This document shows, in pieces, positions 25,214-34,028 of a stretch of DNA of 64,000 nucleotides. Below the pieces are notes generated by a model. The model saw only the letters and a program-made list of their open reading frames with translations. It was not told where the DNA came from and did no database searches. This DNA is from DATCDE01 sp038252405. GTDB taxonomy: Bacteria; Actinomycetota; Actinomycetes; Prado026. The stretch lies in contig JBBSAJ010000009.1 of NCBI GenBank assembly GCA_038252405.1, positions 25,912 through 89,911 of the forward strand, given 5' to 3'. Both the position numbers and the translations under genes were made by a program. Positions within the stretch are counted from its first letter, which is position 1. Each line of letters starts with the position of its first letter.

Positions 25214-25900
25214 ATGACCGCAGCAACGGCGGGTGTCGTGGTGCTGCTGGTCGTCCTGAACCTGGCCACCAACGTCTGGTGGCCCAGGGCCTACCTGGCG
25301 GTGTGCATCGTGGGCGCCGCCGCGCTCCTCGCGATCGGCCGGCTCGCGGGGTTGACCTGGACCGACATGGGGCTGGGCCGGGCGGCGGTGCTGGCCGGGG
25401 TGCTGTGGGGGCTCGGCGCGGTGGCCGTGGTGGGTGTGGGGTACCTCGCCGTGGGCGCCGTGCCGGCCGGTCGCCGGCTCCTGCACGACGACCGGGCTCC
25501 CGAGGCGTGGCGCCCGCTGTTCTACCGGGCCGTGCTGCACGTCCCGCTGGGCACGGTGCTGCTCGAGGAGGTGGCTTTCCGCGGCGTCCTGCTCGGGCTG
25601 GTCGCGAAGGAGCACGGCATGGTCGTCGCGGTAGCTGTGTCCTCGGCGCTGTTCGGGCTGTGGCACGTGCTGCCGACGCTCGAGGCCGTGCGCTCGTCGA
25701 CCGTCGTGGCGACGGCGATGGGTGGCCGGGGACCACTGCGTGCGGTCCTCGCCGCGGTGGCCTTCACCGCTGCCGCCGGCGTCCTGTTCAGCTCGCTGCG
25801 GGTGGTCAGCGGCAGCCTGCTGGCCCCGGCGGGGCTGCACGTGGCCACCAACTCCGGCGGGTACCTGGCCGGTTTCCTGGTGCGTCCGCGCGCCCGCTGA
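25214..25900 (+). CDS. CPBP-family intramembrane glutamic endopeptidase
   Basis: 228 residues, about six to seven helices, with the CPBP/Rce1 signatures EEVAFRG (Glu118, Glu119 and Arg), 'FGLWHVLPT' (His151) and a final 'GLHVATNSGGYLAG' (His and Asn). These residues form the active site of the family, which cleaves membrane peptides. AAGACT at 25202-25207 lies 6 bases before ATG, so the message is probably leaderless. Followed after 25 bases by DUF445. Confidence 0.88.
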   Translation: MTAATAGVVVLLVVLNLATNVWWPRAYLAVCIVGAAALLAIGRLAGLTWTDMGLGRAAVLAGVLWGLGAVAVVGVGYLAVGAVPAGRRLLHDDRAPEAWRPLFYRAVLHVPLGTVLLEEVAFRGVLLGLVAKEHGMVVAVAVSSALFGLWHVLPTLEAVRSSTVVATAMGGRGPLRAVLAAVAFTAAAGVLFSSLRVVSGSLLAPAGLHVATNSGGYLAGFLVRPRAR

Positions 25901-25925
25901 CGCGCCAGCCGACCACAATCGTCGG

Positions 25926-27182
25926 GTGGTCACTCTCGCGCTCACCGACGAGGACCGGCGCCGCGACCTGGTCCGGATGAAGTCCATCGCGACCGGCCTG
26001 CTGCTGCTGGCCGCTGTCGTCTACCTGGTTGCGAACTCGGCGGTCAACGCGGGCGCCCCCGGCTGGGTCGGGTACGTCCGGGCGGCCGCCGAGGCCGGGA
26101 TGGTCGGCGGGCTGGCCGACTGGTTCGCGGTGACCGCACTGTTCCGCCGGCCGCTCGGGCTGCCGATCCCGCACACGGCGATCATCCCCACCCGCAAGGA
26201 CGACCTCGGCCGCGGGCTGTCGGACTTCGTCGGCTCCAACTTCCTGTCCGAACAGGTCGTGCGCGACCGGATCACCGCGGTGGGTCCGGCCGGCCGGGCC
26301 GGTGGCTGGCTGGCGCAGCGGGGCAACGCCGAGCGGGTGACCGCTGAGGTGGCCGCCGTCGTCCAGGGGGCCATCGGGGTGCTCCGGGACGACGACGTGC
26401 GCGCGGTGCTCGAGCATGCCGTCGTCCGGCGGCTGGTCGCCGCGCCGGTGGGGCCGCCGCTGGGCCGGCTGCTGGCCCGGGTGGTGGCCGACGGGGCGCA
26501 CGTGGGTCTGGTCGACCTGGTCGTGGACAACACCAACGTCTGGCTGGCCGCGAACCGGGCCATGGTGGTCGACGTCATCGCCAAGCAGGCGCCGCCCTGG
26601 TCGCCCCGCTTCGTCGACGAGCGGGTGGCCGAGCGGCTCTACGCCGAGCTGGTGCGGGTGGCGGCGGAGGTCCGCGACGACCACGCGCACCCGCTGCGCG
26701 GCTCGCTCGATGGATTCCTGCTGCAGTTCGCCGCGGACCTGCGGGAGGACCCCGCGGTCATGGCCAGAGCCGAGGGTCTCAAGCAGCAGCTGCTCGACCA
26801 CCCCGACGTCCGCCGGGCCTTCGGCGGCCTGTGGACGACGGTCCGCACGATGATCGTGGAGGCCGTCGAGGACCCGGACAGCGAGCTGCGTCGGCGGGCC
26901 ACCGCTGCGCTGGCCGAGTTCGGCCGCCGGCTGGCGGGGGAGCCCGAGCTGCGGTCGAAGGTCGACGGCTGGGTCATCGCCGCCGTCGTCCACCTGGTGA
27001 CGAACTACCGCGACGAGCTCACCACGACCATTACCGACACCATCGACCGGTGGGACGGCAAGGAGACGGCCCGCAAGGTCGAGCTCGCGGTGGGGCGGGA
27101 CCTGCAGTTCATCCGGCTGAACGGCGCTGTCGTGGGCGCGTTGGCCGGGCTGGCGATCTACACGGTCACCCAGCTGCTCTAG
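25926..27182 (+). CDS. DUF445-family membrane protein
   Basis: 418 residues. Recognisable DUF445 core near the N-terminus: 'RAAAEAGMVGGLADWFAVTALFRRPLGLP' with a preceding helix (GLLLLAAVVYLVANS), then a long helical middle part, and a C-terminal 'LNGAVVGALAGLAIYTVTQLL' membrane helix. Function unknown. GTG 25926 is preceded 6 bases upstream by CACAAT (25914-25919); the same box occurs before the PIG-L gene, which supports this as a leaderless start. Confidence 0.87.
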   Translation: MVTLALTDEDRRRDLVRMKSIATGLLLLAAVVYLVANSAVNAGAPGWVGYVRAAAEAGMVGGLADWFAVTALFRRPLGLPIPHTAIIPTRKDDLGRGLSDFVGSNFLSEQVVRDRITAVGPAGRAGGWLAQRGNAERVTAEVAAVVQGAIGVLRDDDVRAVLEHAVVRRLVAAPVGPPLGRLLARVVADGAHVGLVDLVVDNTNVWLAANRAMVVDVIAKQAPPWSPRFVDERVAERLYAELVRVAAEVRDDHAHPLRGSLDGFLLQFAADLREDPAVMARAEGLKQQLLDHPDVRRAFGGLWTTVRTMIVEAVEDPDSELRRRATAALAEFGRRLAGEPELRSKVDGWVIAAVVHLVTNYRDELTTTITDTIDRWDGKETARKVELAVGRDLQFIRLNGAVVGALAGLAIYTVTQLL

Positions 27183-27199
27183 CCCGCTGGCTCCAGTCC

Positions 27200-27225
27200 G
27201 TCCTTGTGACGCCGTTCACAAGGAC
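27200..27225. promoter_or_regulatory. 26-bp palindromic candidate operator of the sulfur-relay operon
   Basis: GTCCTTGTGA (27200-27209), six bases, then its exact complement TCACAAGGAC (27216-27225). It lies between the DUF445 stop and the HTH-PocR gene, centred about 59 bases before the predicted transcript start at 27272. That is a typical activator position. The adjacent regulator is the natural candidate to bind it, but no binding evidence exists. Confidence 0.6.
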
Positions 27226-27271
27226 CAATGACCCTTTCTGCACAGGCAGCATCGGACCTAGCGTGTTCAGC

Positions 27272-27967
27272 GTGCAGGAGATGCAGAACAGGCAGGAGCG
27301 GGCGCCGCGGGGCCTGCTCACGGCCGACGAGGTTCAGCAGCTCCTCGACATCGACCGCTCCACCATCTACCGGATGGCCGGCGACGGCCGGCTGCCGGCC
27401 GTGAAGATCGGCCGTCAGTGGCGGTTCCCGGCCGACCGGATCGCCGCGCTGCTCGAAGTCGGCACCCAAGCCCCGGCCGCGAACCCCGCGTTCGACACGA
27501 CCTCGTCGCAGCCCCTGAGCCCGCCGCTGTCGGCCGAGCTCGCTGAGTCGGTGCTGGACGTGGCCGCCGGTGCGCTGGACGTGATGATGGTCGTCACGGA
27601 CATGACGGGGCGGCCGGTGACGAATGTGGTCAACCCGTGCGCCCGATTCGTCCACGAGTCCAGCGACCCCGCGACCCTGGCTGTGTGTATCGAGGAGTGG
27701 CGGCAGCTGGCTGACGACGTCCACTTCGAGTCCCGGTTCCGCCTCGGCCGCCTCGGTTTCGAGTGCGCCCGGGCGTTCATCCGGGTCGGCTCGGAGCTGG
27801 TCGGCATGGTGCTGGCCGGCGGTGTGGCCCCGGTCGGTGATGAATCCGGCGACCTGTTCCAGCTCGACCCCGGACGGCGCCAGCAGGTGCTGTCCACGCT
27901 ACCCAAAGTGGCTGCGGCACTGTCTCGCGTTGCCACCCCGACGAAGGACCTAAGGAGCGCAGGATGA
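27272..27967 (+). CDS. HTH (excisionase/MerR-like) regulator with PocR-type sensor domain
   Basis: 231 residues. An N-terminal excisionase-type winged HTH (15-60: 'LTADEVQQLLDIDRSTIYRM', then 'LPAVKIGRQWRFPADRI') is followed by a Pro/Ser linker and a PocR-like ligand domain (about 90-200) with Cys123, Cys139 and Cys165, which could sense thiols or sulfide. TAGCGT (27259-27264) lies 7 bases before GTG 27272, so I use this start; ATG 27281 and GTG 27263 are also in frame. The stop overlaps the ATG of the flavoprotein gene (ATGA). It most likely controls the downstream sulfur genes and itself. Confidence 0.8.
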   Translation: MQEMQNRQERAPRGLLTADEVQQLLDIDRSTIYRMAGDGRLPAVKIGRQWRFPADRIAALLEVGTQAPAANPAFDTTSSQPLSPPLSAELAESVLDVAAGALDVMMVVTDMTGRPVTNVVNPCARFVHESSDPATLAVCIEEWRQLADDVHFESRFRLGRLGFECARAFIRVGSELVGMVLAGGVAPVGDESGDLFQLDPGRRQQVLSTLPKVAAALSRVATPTKDLRSAG

Positions 27968-29199
27968 AGCGACTGCTCGTGCTCGGCGGTGGAACCGCAG
28001 GCACGATGGCCGTGAACAAGCTGCGGCCGCGGCTGGCCCGCGACGAGTGGCAAATCACTGTTGTCGACCCGAGTGACACGCACTACTACCAGCCCGGTTA
28101 CCTGTTCGTCCCGTTCGGCATCTACCAGCCCGAGGAGATCGTGAAGCCGCGCAAGCGCTTCATCCCCGAGGGCGTCGACCTGGTCCAGGCCGAGGTCGAC
28201 AAGGTCCTGCCGGAGGACAACAAGGTCCTGCTCGTCGGTGGCCAGGAGCTGCCGTACGACTACTTGATCATCGCCAGCGGCACCACGCCGCGGCCGGACC
28301 AGACCCCCGGTATGGCCGATGACATGGGCGGCAGCGTCCACGAGTTCTTCAGCTACGAGGGCGCCAAGCGGCTGGCCGAGAAGCTGAAGACCTGGGAGGG
28401 CGGCAAGCTGGTCGTCCACCTGACCGAGATGCCGATCAAGTGCCCGGTCGCCCCGCTGGAGTTCAGCTTCCTGGCCGAGGCCTTCTTCACCGAGAAGGGC
28501 ATGCGGGACCAGGTCGAGATCACCTACGTGACCCCGCTCGAGGGCGCGTTCACCAAGCCGGTGGCGTCCAAGCACCTGGGCGGCATGTTCGACGAGCGCA
28601 AGATCCAGCTCGAGGCCGACTTCATGATCGAGTCGATCGACCCCGAGGCCAAGAAGCTGGTCTCGTTCGACGAGCGTGAGGTGCCCTACGACCTGCTGGT
28701 CACCATTCCGATCAACATGGGCGCCGACTTCGTGGCCCGGTCCGGCCTCGGCGACGACCTGAACTACGTCCCGGTGGACAAGGAGACGTTGCTCTCCAAC
28801 GCCTACGACAACATCTTCGCGATTGGCGACGCGTCGAACATCCCGGCGTCCAAGGCCGGCTCGGTGGCGCACTTCTCGATGGACCTGTTCCCGGACAACT
28901 TCGTCAACCACATCAACGGCCGTCCGATGACCGAGAAGTTCGACGGGCACGCCAACTGCTTCATCGAGAGCGGGCACGGCAAGGGTCTGCTGATCGACTT
29001 CAACTATGAGACCGAGCCGCTCCCCGGCAAGTACCCGCTGCCCGGCGTCGGCCCCTTCAGCCTGCTGAAGGAGACCGAGATCAACCACTGGGGCAAGATG
29101 ATGTTCCGCTGGATGTACTGGAACCTGCTGCTCCCCGGCAAGGAGCTCCCGCTGCCCGCCCTGATGTCGATGGCCGGGAAGCAGACGGAGGGCGAGTGA
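27964..29199 (+). CDS. Sulfide:quinone-oxidoreductase-like FAD flavoprotein
   Basis: 411 residues of the NDH-2/SQR flavoprotein family. GGGTAG (8-13) binds FAD; 'YDYLIIASGTTPRPD' and 'DNIFAIGDASNIPASKAG' are the other FAD segments. Cys160 in PIKCPVAPLEF aligns with a redox Cys of SQR and Cys332 is a second candidate; the third SQR Cys (about 128) is absent, so the mechanism may differ. The C-terminal WGKMMFRWMYWNLLLPG can dip into the membrane. It would oxidise sulfide or a persulfide and pass electrons to quinone or another acceptor. Genes for sulfur carriers follow without gap. Confidence 0.85.
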   Translation: MKRLLVLGGGTAGTMAVNKLRPRLARDEWQITVVDPSDTHYYQPGYLFVPFGIYQPEEIVKPRKRFIPEGVDLVQAEVDKVLPEDNKVLLVGGQELPYDYLIIASGTTPRPDQTPGMADDMGGSVHEFFSYEGAKRLAEKLKTWEGGKLVVHLTEMPIKCPVAPLEFSFLAEAFFTEKGMRDQVEITYVTPLEGAFTKPVASKHLGGMFDERKIQLEADFMIESIDPEAKKLVSFDEREVPYDLLVTIPINMGADFVARSGLGDDLNYVPVDKETLLSNAYDNIFAIGDASNIPASKAGSVAHFSMDLFPDNFVNHINGRPMTEKFDGHANCFIESGHGKGLLIDFNYETEPLPGKYPLPGVGPFSLLKETEINHWGKMMFRWMYWNLLLPGKELPLPALMSMAGKQTEGE

Positions 29200-29900
29200 T
29201 GACCGAGGTCGTCTCGGCCCCGTCGCTGGACCAGCGGCTCGACCTGCTCAGCGAGCAGGTCGGGGCCATCGCCGAAGAGCTGCGCCGGCAGCGCCAGAGC
29301 CGGGAGCAGTGGTCGGAGCTGGTCACCGACCTGACCCCGGTCACCAAGGGCGTCATGGACGTCGCCACCCGTGAGCTGGCGGACCTGAGCGAGGACGTCA
29401 GCCTCGAGGATGCCGTTCGGTTCCTCAAGACGACGGCCCGCGAGCTGCCCCGGCTCGAGGCTCTGATGGCGCAGCTGGACTCGATGAGCCAGCTGGTCAG
29501 CGAGGTCATGCCCCTGGTCGGACCGGGGGTGGGCAAGCTCACCGACGTGATGCAGCAGCTGGACGACAAGGGCTACTTCATGTTCGCCCAGGGCGGCATG
29601 GAGATCGCCGACAAGGTCGTCACGTCCTTCGACCACGACGACGTCGTGGCGCTGGGTGACAACGTCGTCCTGATCCTCAACACGGTCAGGGAGATGACCC
29701 AGCCTGAGGTGATGGGGATGCTCAAGCGCACCTTCGTCACCGTGCAGGAGGTCGAGGAGGCGCACGTCGAGCCCCCGTCCATGTTCGCGCTGATCAAGGA
29801 GATGCGCGACCCGCAGACTCGCCGCGGGCTGTCCCGCGTGGTGAGCATGCTCCGCACCGTCGGTGCCGAGCAGCCCGAATCGTCAACCCCAACCAGCTAG
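29199..29900 (+). CDS. DUF1641 protein
   Basis: 233 residues with the DUF1641 C-terminal segment 'VVLILNTVREMTQPEVMGML'. The rest is helical (LDLLSEQVGAIAEELRRQRQ is coiled-coil-like). DUF1641 is found beside SQR-like flavoproteins and some formate dehydrogenases; role unknown, possibly an adaptor. ATG 29199 shares one base with the previous stop (TGATG), so it is coupled to the flavoprotein gene. The tusE-like gene follows after 16 bases. Confidence 0.82.
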   Translation: MTEVVSAPSLDQRLDLLSEQVGAIAEELRRQRQSREQWSELVTDLTPVTKGVMDVATRELADLSEDVSLEDAVRFLKTTARELPRLEALMAQLDSMSQLVSEVMPLVGPGVGKLTDVMQQLDDKGYFMFAQGGMEIADKVVTSFDHDDVVALGDNVVLILNTVREMTQPEVMGMLKRTFVTVQEVEEAHVEPPSMFALIKEMRDPQTRRGLSRVVSMLRTVGAEQPESSTPTS

Positions 29901-29916
29901 GAAGGTTCGAACCACC

Positions 29917-30231
29917 ATGCCCGTGACCACGATGAACGGCCGGGAGATCCACGTCGACGACGAGGGCTTCCTCACCGCGTACGACGAGTGGGACGAGGAC
30001 CTCGGCAAGGTCCTCGCCGCCAACATCGGCGTCGACATGACCGACGAGCACTGGAAGGTCATCAAGTTCCTGCGGGACGACTTCAAGGTGACCGGCGAGA
30101 CCGCGACCACCCGCCGGGTGCAGTCCGTCGGCGGCTTCTCCACCAAGGACCAGTTCACGCTGTTCCCGAAGAAGCCGGCCAAGAAGATGTCCTACATCGC
30201 CGGGCTGCCCAAGCCGCACGGCTGCGTCTGA
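29917..30231 (+). CDS. TusE/DsrC-family sulfur relay protein
   Basis: 104 residues; DsrC/TusE fold with 'VDDEGFLTAYDEWDEDLG', 'MTDEHWKVIKFLRDDF' and C-terminal arm 'YIAGLPKPHGCV'. Cys103, the penultimate residue, is the sulfur-carrying CysA. The second Cys of true DsrC (CysB, 11 residues earlier) is Ser92, so it cannot form the internal trisulfide and is closer to TusE in chemistry. It would accept sulfur from a DsrE/TusBCD-like partner encoded next. AGGAAGG lies upstream of ATG. Confidence 0.93.
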   Translation: MPVTTMNGREIHVDDEGFLTAYDEWDEDLGKVLAANIGVDMTDEHWKVIKFLRDDFKVTGETATTRRVQSVGGFSTKDQFTLFPKKPAKKMSYIAGLPKPHGCV

Positions 30232-30255
30232 CCACCGAGGACGGAGAAACAGACT

Positions 30256-30777
30256 ATGAGTGCACCCATCGTCCCGAGTTTCGGCGACGACGAGGAGACC
30301 GACCGCAAGTTCGTCCTCATCTGCTCCAAGGGCAACCTGGACATGGCCTACCCGGCCCTCGTCTTGGCCAACGCCGCCCTGGGTGAGGGCATCGAGACCC
30401 ACCTGTTCTTCACCTTCTGGGGCTTCGACATGATCACCAAGTCCCGGATGAACGACCTGAAGTTCACGCCCACCGGCAACACCGCAATGCACCTGCCGAT
30501 CGGCGGGATCCGGATGCCGCAGGCACTGGCGCCGCTCCCCGGCGTCCAGGCGGTGGCGACGAAGATGCTCAAGGACCAGATCGCCGAGCTCGGTATCCCC
30601 GAGGTCCCGGAGTTCCTGGACCAGATCGTCGCGGCCGGTGGCCACCTGTGGGCCTGCCGGATGTCGGCGGACATGAACCACCTGACCGAGTCGGACCTGC
30701 GCGACGACGTCGAGGGCATCATCAACGCCTCGGACTTCATCGAGATGACCGACGGCGCCCAGCTGCTCTTCATCTGA
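30256..30777 (+). CDS. DsrE-family (DsrE2-like) sulfur transferase
   Basis: 173 residues with the DsrE/DsrF fold: 'FVLICSKGNLDMAYPALVLA' (about 19-38), 'GIETHLFFTFWGFDMITK' and the conserved active Cys134 in GGHLWACRMSADM. Cys23 is a second Cys. The family carries persulfide sulfur and hands it to DsrC/TusE, whose gene lies immediately upstream. 'GGHLWACRMSAD' is typical of the DsrE2-type cytosolic branch. It ends the operon; a 44-bp palindrome follows 13 bases after the stop. Confidence 0.9.
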   Translation: MSAPIVPSFGDDEETDRKFVLICSKGNLDMAYPALVLANAALGEGIETHLFFTFWGFDMITKSRMNDLKFTPTGNTAMHLPIGGIRMPQALAPLPGVQAVATKMLKDQIAELGIPEVPEFLDQIVAAGGHLWACRMSADMNHLTESDLRDDVEGIINASDFIEMTDGAQLLFI

Positions 30778-30790
30778 CCCCCGCCTGAAC

Positions 30791-30834
30791 TTGTCAGGGT
30801 GAGGACGAGCTATAGCTCGTCCTCACCCTGACAA
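30791..30834. repeat. Perfect 44-bp palindrome, hairpin element copy 4
   Basis: The 22 bases 30791-30812 (TTGTCAGGGTGAGGACGAGC, then TA) are followed by their exact complement with no loop, centred on AGCTATAGCT. Arms share TGTCAGGGTGA(C/G)GACG with copies at 2569, 4753 and 6844. It lies after the dsrE gene and may terminate that operon. A perfect loopless palindrome of this size is unstable in many hosts, so it is probably recent or selected. Confidence 0.93.
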
Positions 30835-30869
30835 CTGTGCGGGGGCGGGCGGCTGAGATAGTGAGCGCC

Positions 30870-31190
30870 ATGCCCAACGTCCTCACTCGCTACCGGATCA
30901 TGGCCTACGTCACCGGCGTCGGTCTGGTCCTGCTCGTCTGCGTCGCCATGCCGCTGAAGTACTTCGCCGACTCACCGGGCATGGTCCACGTCATCGGGAT
31001 GCTGCACGGCTACCTCTACATCCTGTACATCATCGCGACGTTCGACCTCGGGTCCCGGCGGCGCTGGCCGCTGCTCAAGATGCTGCTCGTCATGCTGTCC
31101 GGCACGATCCCGTTCGCCGTCTTCTTCGTCGAGCACCGGATCGTCAAGGAGGAGCTCGCCCGGACTGGCAGCCCCGGCAGCGCCGCCTGA
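30870..31190 (+). CDS. DUF3817 membrane protein
   Basis: 106 residues with three helices and the DUF3817 pattern: 'YRIMAYVTGVGLVLLVCVAMPLKY', 'HGYLYILYIIATFDLG' and 'LLVMLSGTIPFAVFFVEHR'. Function unknown; widespread in actinobacteria. GATAGT (30857-30862) lies 7 bases before ATG, so it is probably leaderless. Its last 219 bases overlap, antisense, the end of the SURF1 gene. Confidence 0.88.
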   Translation: MPNVLTRYRIMAYVTGVGLVLLVCVAMPLKYFADSPGMVHVIGMLHGYLYILYIIATFDLGSRRRWPLLKMLLVMLSGTIPFAVFFVEHRIVKEELARTGSPGSAA

Positions 31191-31925
31191 GCCGGTGGCT
31201 GCCTCCTTGCGGACGGCGGCCGCCCACATCCACACCGTGGCCGCGGCGAACAGCCACCACTGCAGCGCGTAGGTCAGGCTCTGCACCGACCAGTGGGTGG
31301 TCGTCGGCGGCAGCGGGGGAGGCACGGTGTCCAGCGCGGGTGTCGTGGGCGGCTGCTGGTCGGCGAGCAGCACCGAGCCGTCGTAGAGCCGGTACGGCCA
31401 CCGGTTGACCAGGTCAGCGGTGGTGACCCGCTCCACCTGCCCGGCGGGCAGCACGCTGGTCATCCCGGCTGGCAGGGGGGTCTCCGAGGGCGCCAGGTAG
31501 CCGCGCACGGTCACCGGACCGGCCGGCGGTGCCGAGACGGTGACGTCCGGCTGTCCCTGCCCTGGCACCCAGCCGCGGACCACCGTGGCTGCCTGCCCCG
31601 CGGACGTCACGAGCGGGGTCACCACGTAGAAGCCGCCCTTGCCCTGCAGGTCGTGGCCTGGGGAGAGCAGCTGATGGGCCACGTCGTACCGGCCGGTCAC
31701 GGTCACCGCGGCCCCGCGGTTGTCCGCCGTGACCAGGTTCTGCGCGCCCACCGCCACGGCCAGCGGCCGGGCCGTGCTCAGCGCTGGGGCGGTCGCCGGG
31801 GGGCCCGAGTCACGGGTGCGGGCCCGGTCCCACTGCCACCCGCCGAGCGTCACGAAGGCGGCGATAGCGAGCAGCGCCCCGACGTGGACGGCGAGCCAGC
31901 GGGGCTGCAGCAGGAACCGGTACAT
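30972..31925 (-). CDS. SURF1-family protein (cytochrome oxidase biogenesis)
   Basis: 317 residues. N-terminal helix (WLAVHVGALLAIAAFVTLGGW), then the SURF1 domain 'QWDRARTRD', 'VTVTGRYD', 'GFYVVTPLV', 'VRGWVPG', and a second helix near 'LQWWLFAAATVWMWAA'. SURF1 helps haem insertion into cytochrome c oxidase. After the second helix comes an 80-residue, very acidic/charged tail that is encoded antisense to DUF3817; no earlier stop exists in this frame. The tail may be incidental to losing a stop codon. ATG 31925 is the family start. Confidence 0.85.
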   Translation of the reverse strand: MYRFLLQPRWLAVHVGALLAIAAFVTLGGWQWDRARTRDSGPPATAPALSTARPLAVAVGAQNLVTADNRGAAVTVTGRYDVAHQLLSPGHDLQGKGGFYVVTPLVTSAGQAATVVRGWVPGQGQPDVTVSAPPAGPVTVRGYLAPSETPLPAGMTSVLPAGQVERVTTADLVNRWPYRLYDGSVLLADQQPPTTPALDTVPPPLPPTTTHWSVQSLTYALQWWLFAAATVWMWAAAVRKEAATGSGGAAGAASPGELLLDDPVLDEEDGERDRAGQHDEQHLEQRPAPPGPEVERRDDVQDVEVAVQHPDDVDHAR

Positions 31926-32039
31926 CGGGGACCACGGTACGTCCCACACCGCAGGTGACTGCGCAGTAACGTGCACAGCAGGACTGAGGAAGGGGCACCG
32001 TGGCCACTTCGGGGACCTCTGCGGTCGAGGTCCGCCTTT

Positions 32040-32665
32040 CGCGGGCCGTCGGTGGCTGTGCTGGACTCGCTGACCGGGCTCGGTGGCCAGCTCACCGCGC
32101 CGTACCCGGAGAAGCTGATCTACGACGTCGTTGGGCTTCCGGCGATCCGGGGTCAGGCGCTGGTCGACAACGTGGTCCAGCAGGCCGAGGAGCTGGAGGT
32201 CGCCAAGGACCACGTCGTGGTCCGCACCGAGCCCACGAGGGGACGGTCGCCCGGGTGCTGTCGTCCTCGGTGAAGGTGCTGACGCCGTTCGAGGTCGCCG
32301 CCATCCACGGCGCCGACCGGGCGGAGTCGGTGAACCTCTCCAACAACAAGACCGACGAGCACCAGGCGCTCGAGGTGCAGGACGTGGTCGCCGCCCTGGG
32401 CCTCACCGCAGACGTGGGCCCGTCCACCCGCTGGGGGCTCGAGCAGCGCAGTGGGCCCATCGATGTGGACAGCGGGATGCGAACCTCGCTGCCGCGAGTG
32501 TTCTCCGCCGGTGACATCACCGAGCACGATGGAAAGGTCCAGCTGCTCTTGATCGGGCTGGGCGAGGCGGCCACCGCGGTGACCAACGCGACGGCGGTCG
32601 TGCACCCCGGCGCGAAGCTGTTCCCCGGCCACTCCTCAGAGTTCCCCTGGCCGGGTCGCAAGCCC
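32040..32665 (+). pseudogene. Ferredoxin-NADP reductase (TrxR-like) pseudogene
   Basis: Two blocks in different frames match a flavodoxin/ferredoxin-NADP reductase of thioredoxin-reductase type. First 'VAVLDSLTGLGGQLTAPYPE' and 'KLIYDVVGLPAIRGQALVDN' (from about 32050); then, from about 32265, 'NLSNNKTDEHQALEVQDVVA', 'GLEQRSGPIDVDSGMRTSLP', 'VFSAGDITEHDGKVQLLLIG' and 'GLGEAATAVTNATAVVHPGA'. The FAD GxGxxG start and ~100 residues of the NADPH domain are missing, and a frameshift lies near 32240. The remaining pieces cannot form an enzyme. Confidence 0.85.
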
Positions 32666-32724
32666 CCGACCCGCGTCTGTAAGACTCAGCTGCAGCAGGC
32701 GCGGCAGCTATGGAAAGGATCACC

Positions 32725-34008
<1,284 letters not shown>

Positions 34009-34028
34009 GGGACGGTCCTGGTCGTCCG

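Noticed and set aside
34009..34028. GGACG/CGTCC stem between gltA and the esterase as terminator
   Set aside because: Only 5 bp with an 8-base loop; too weak to call.
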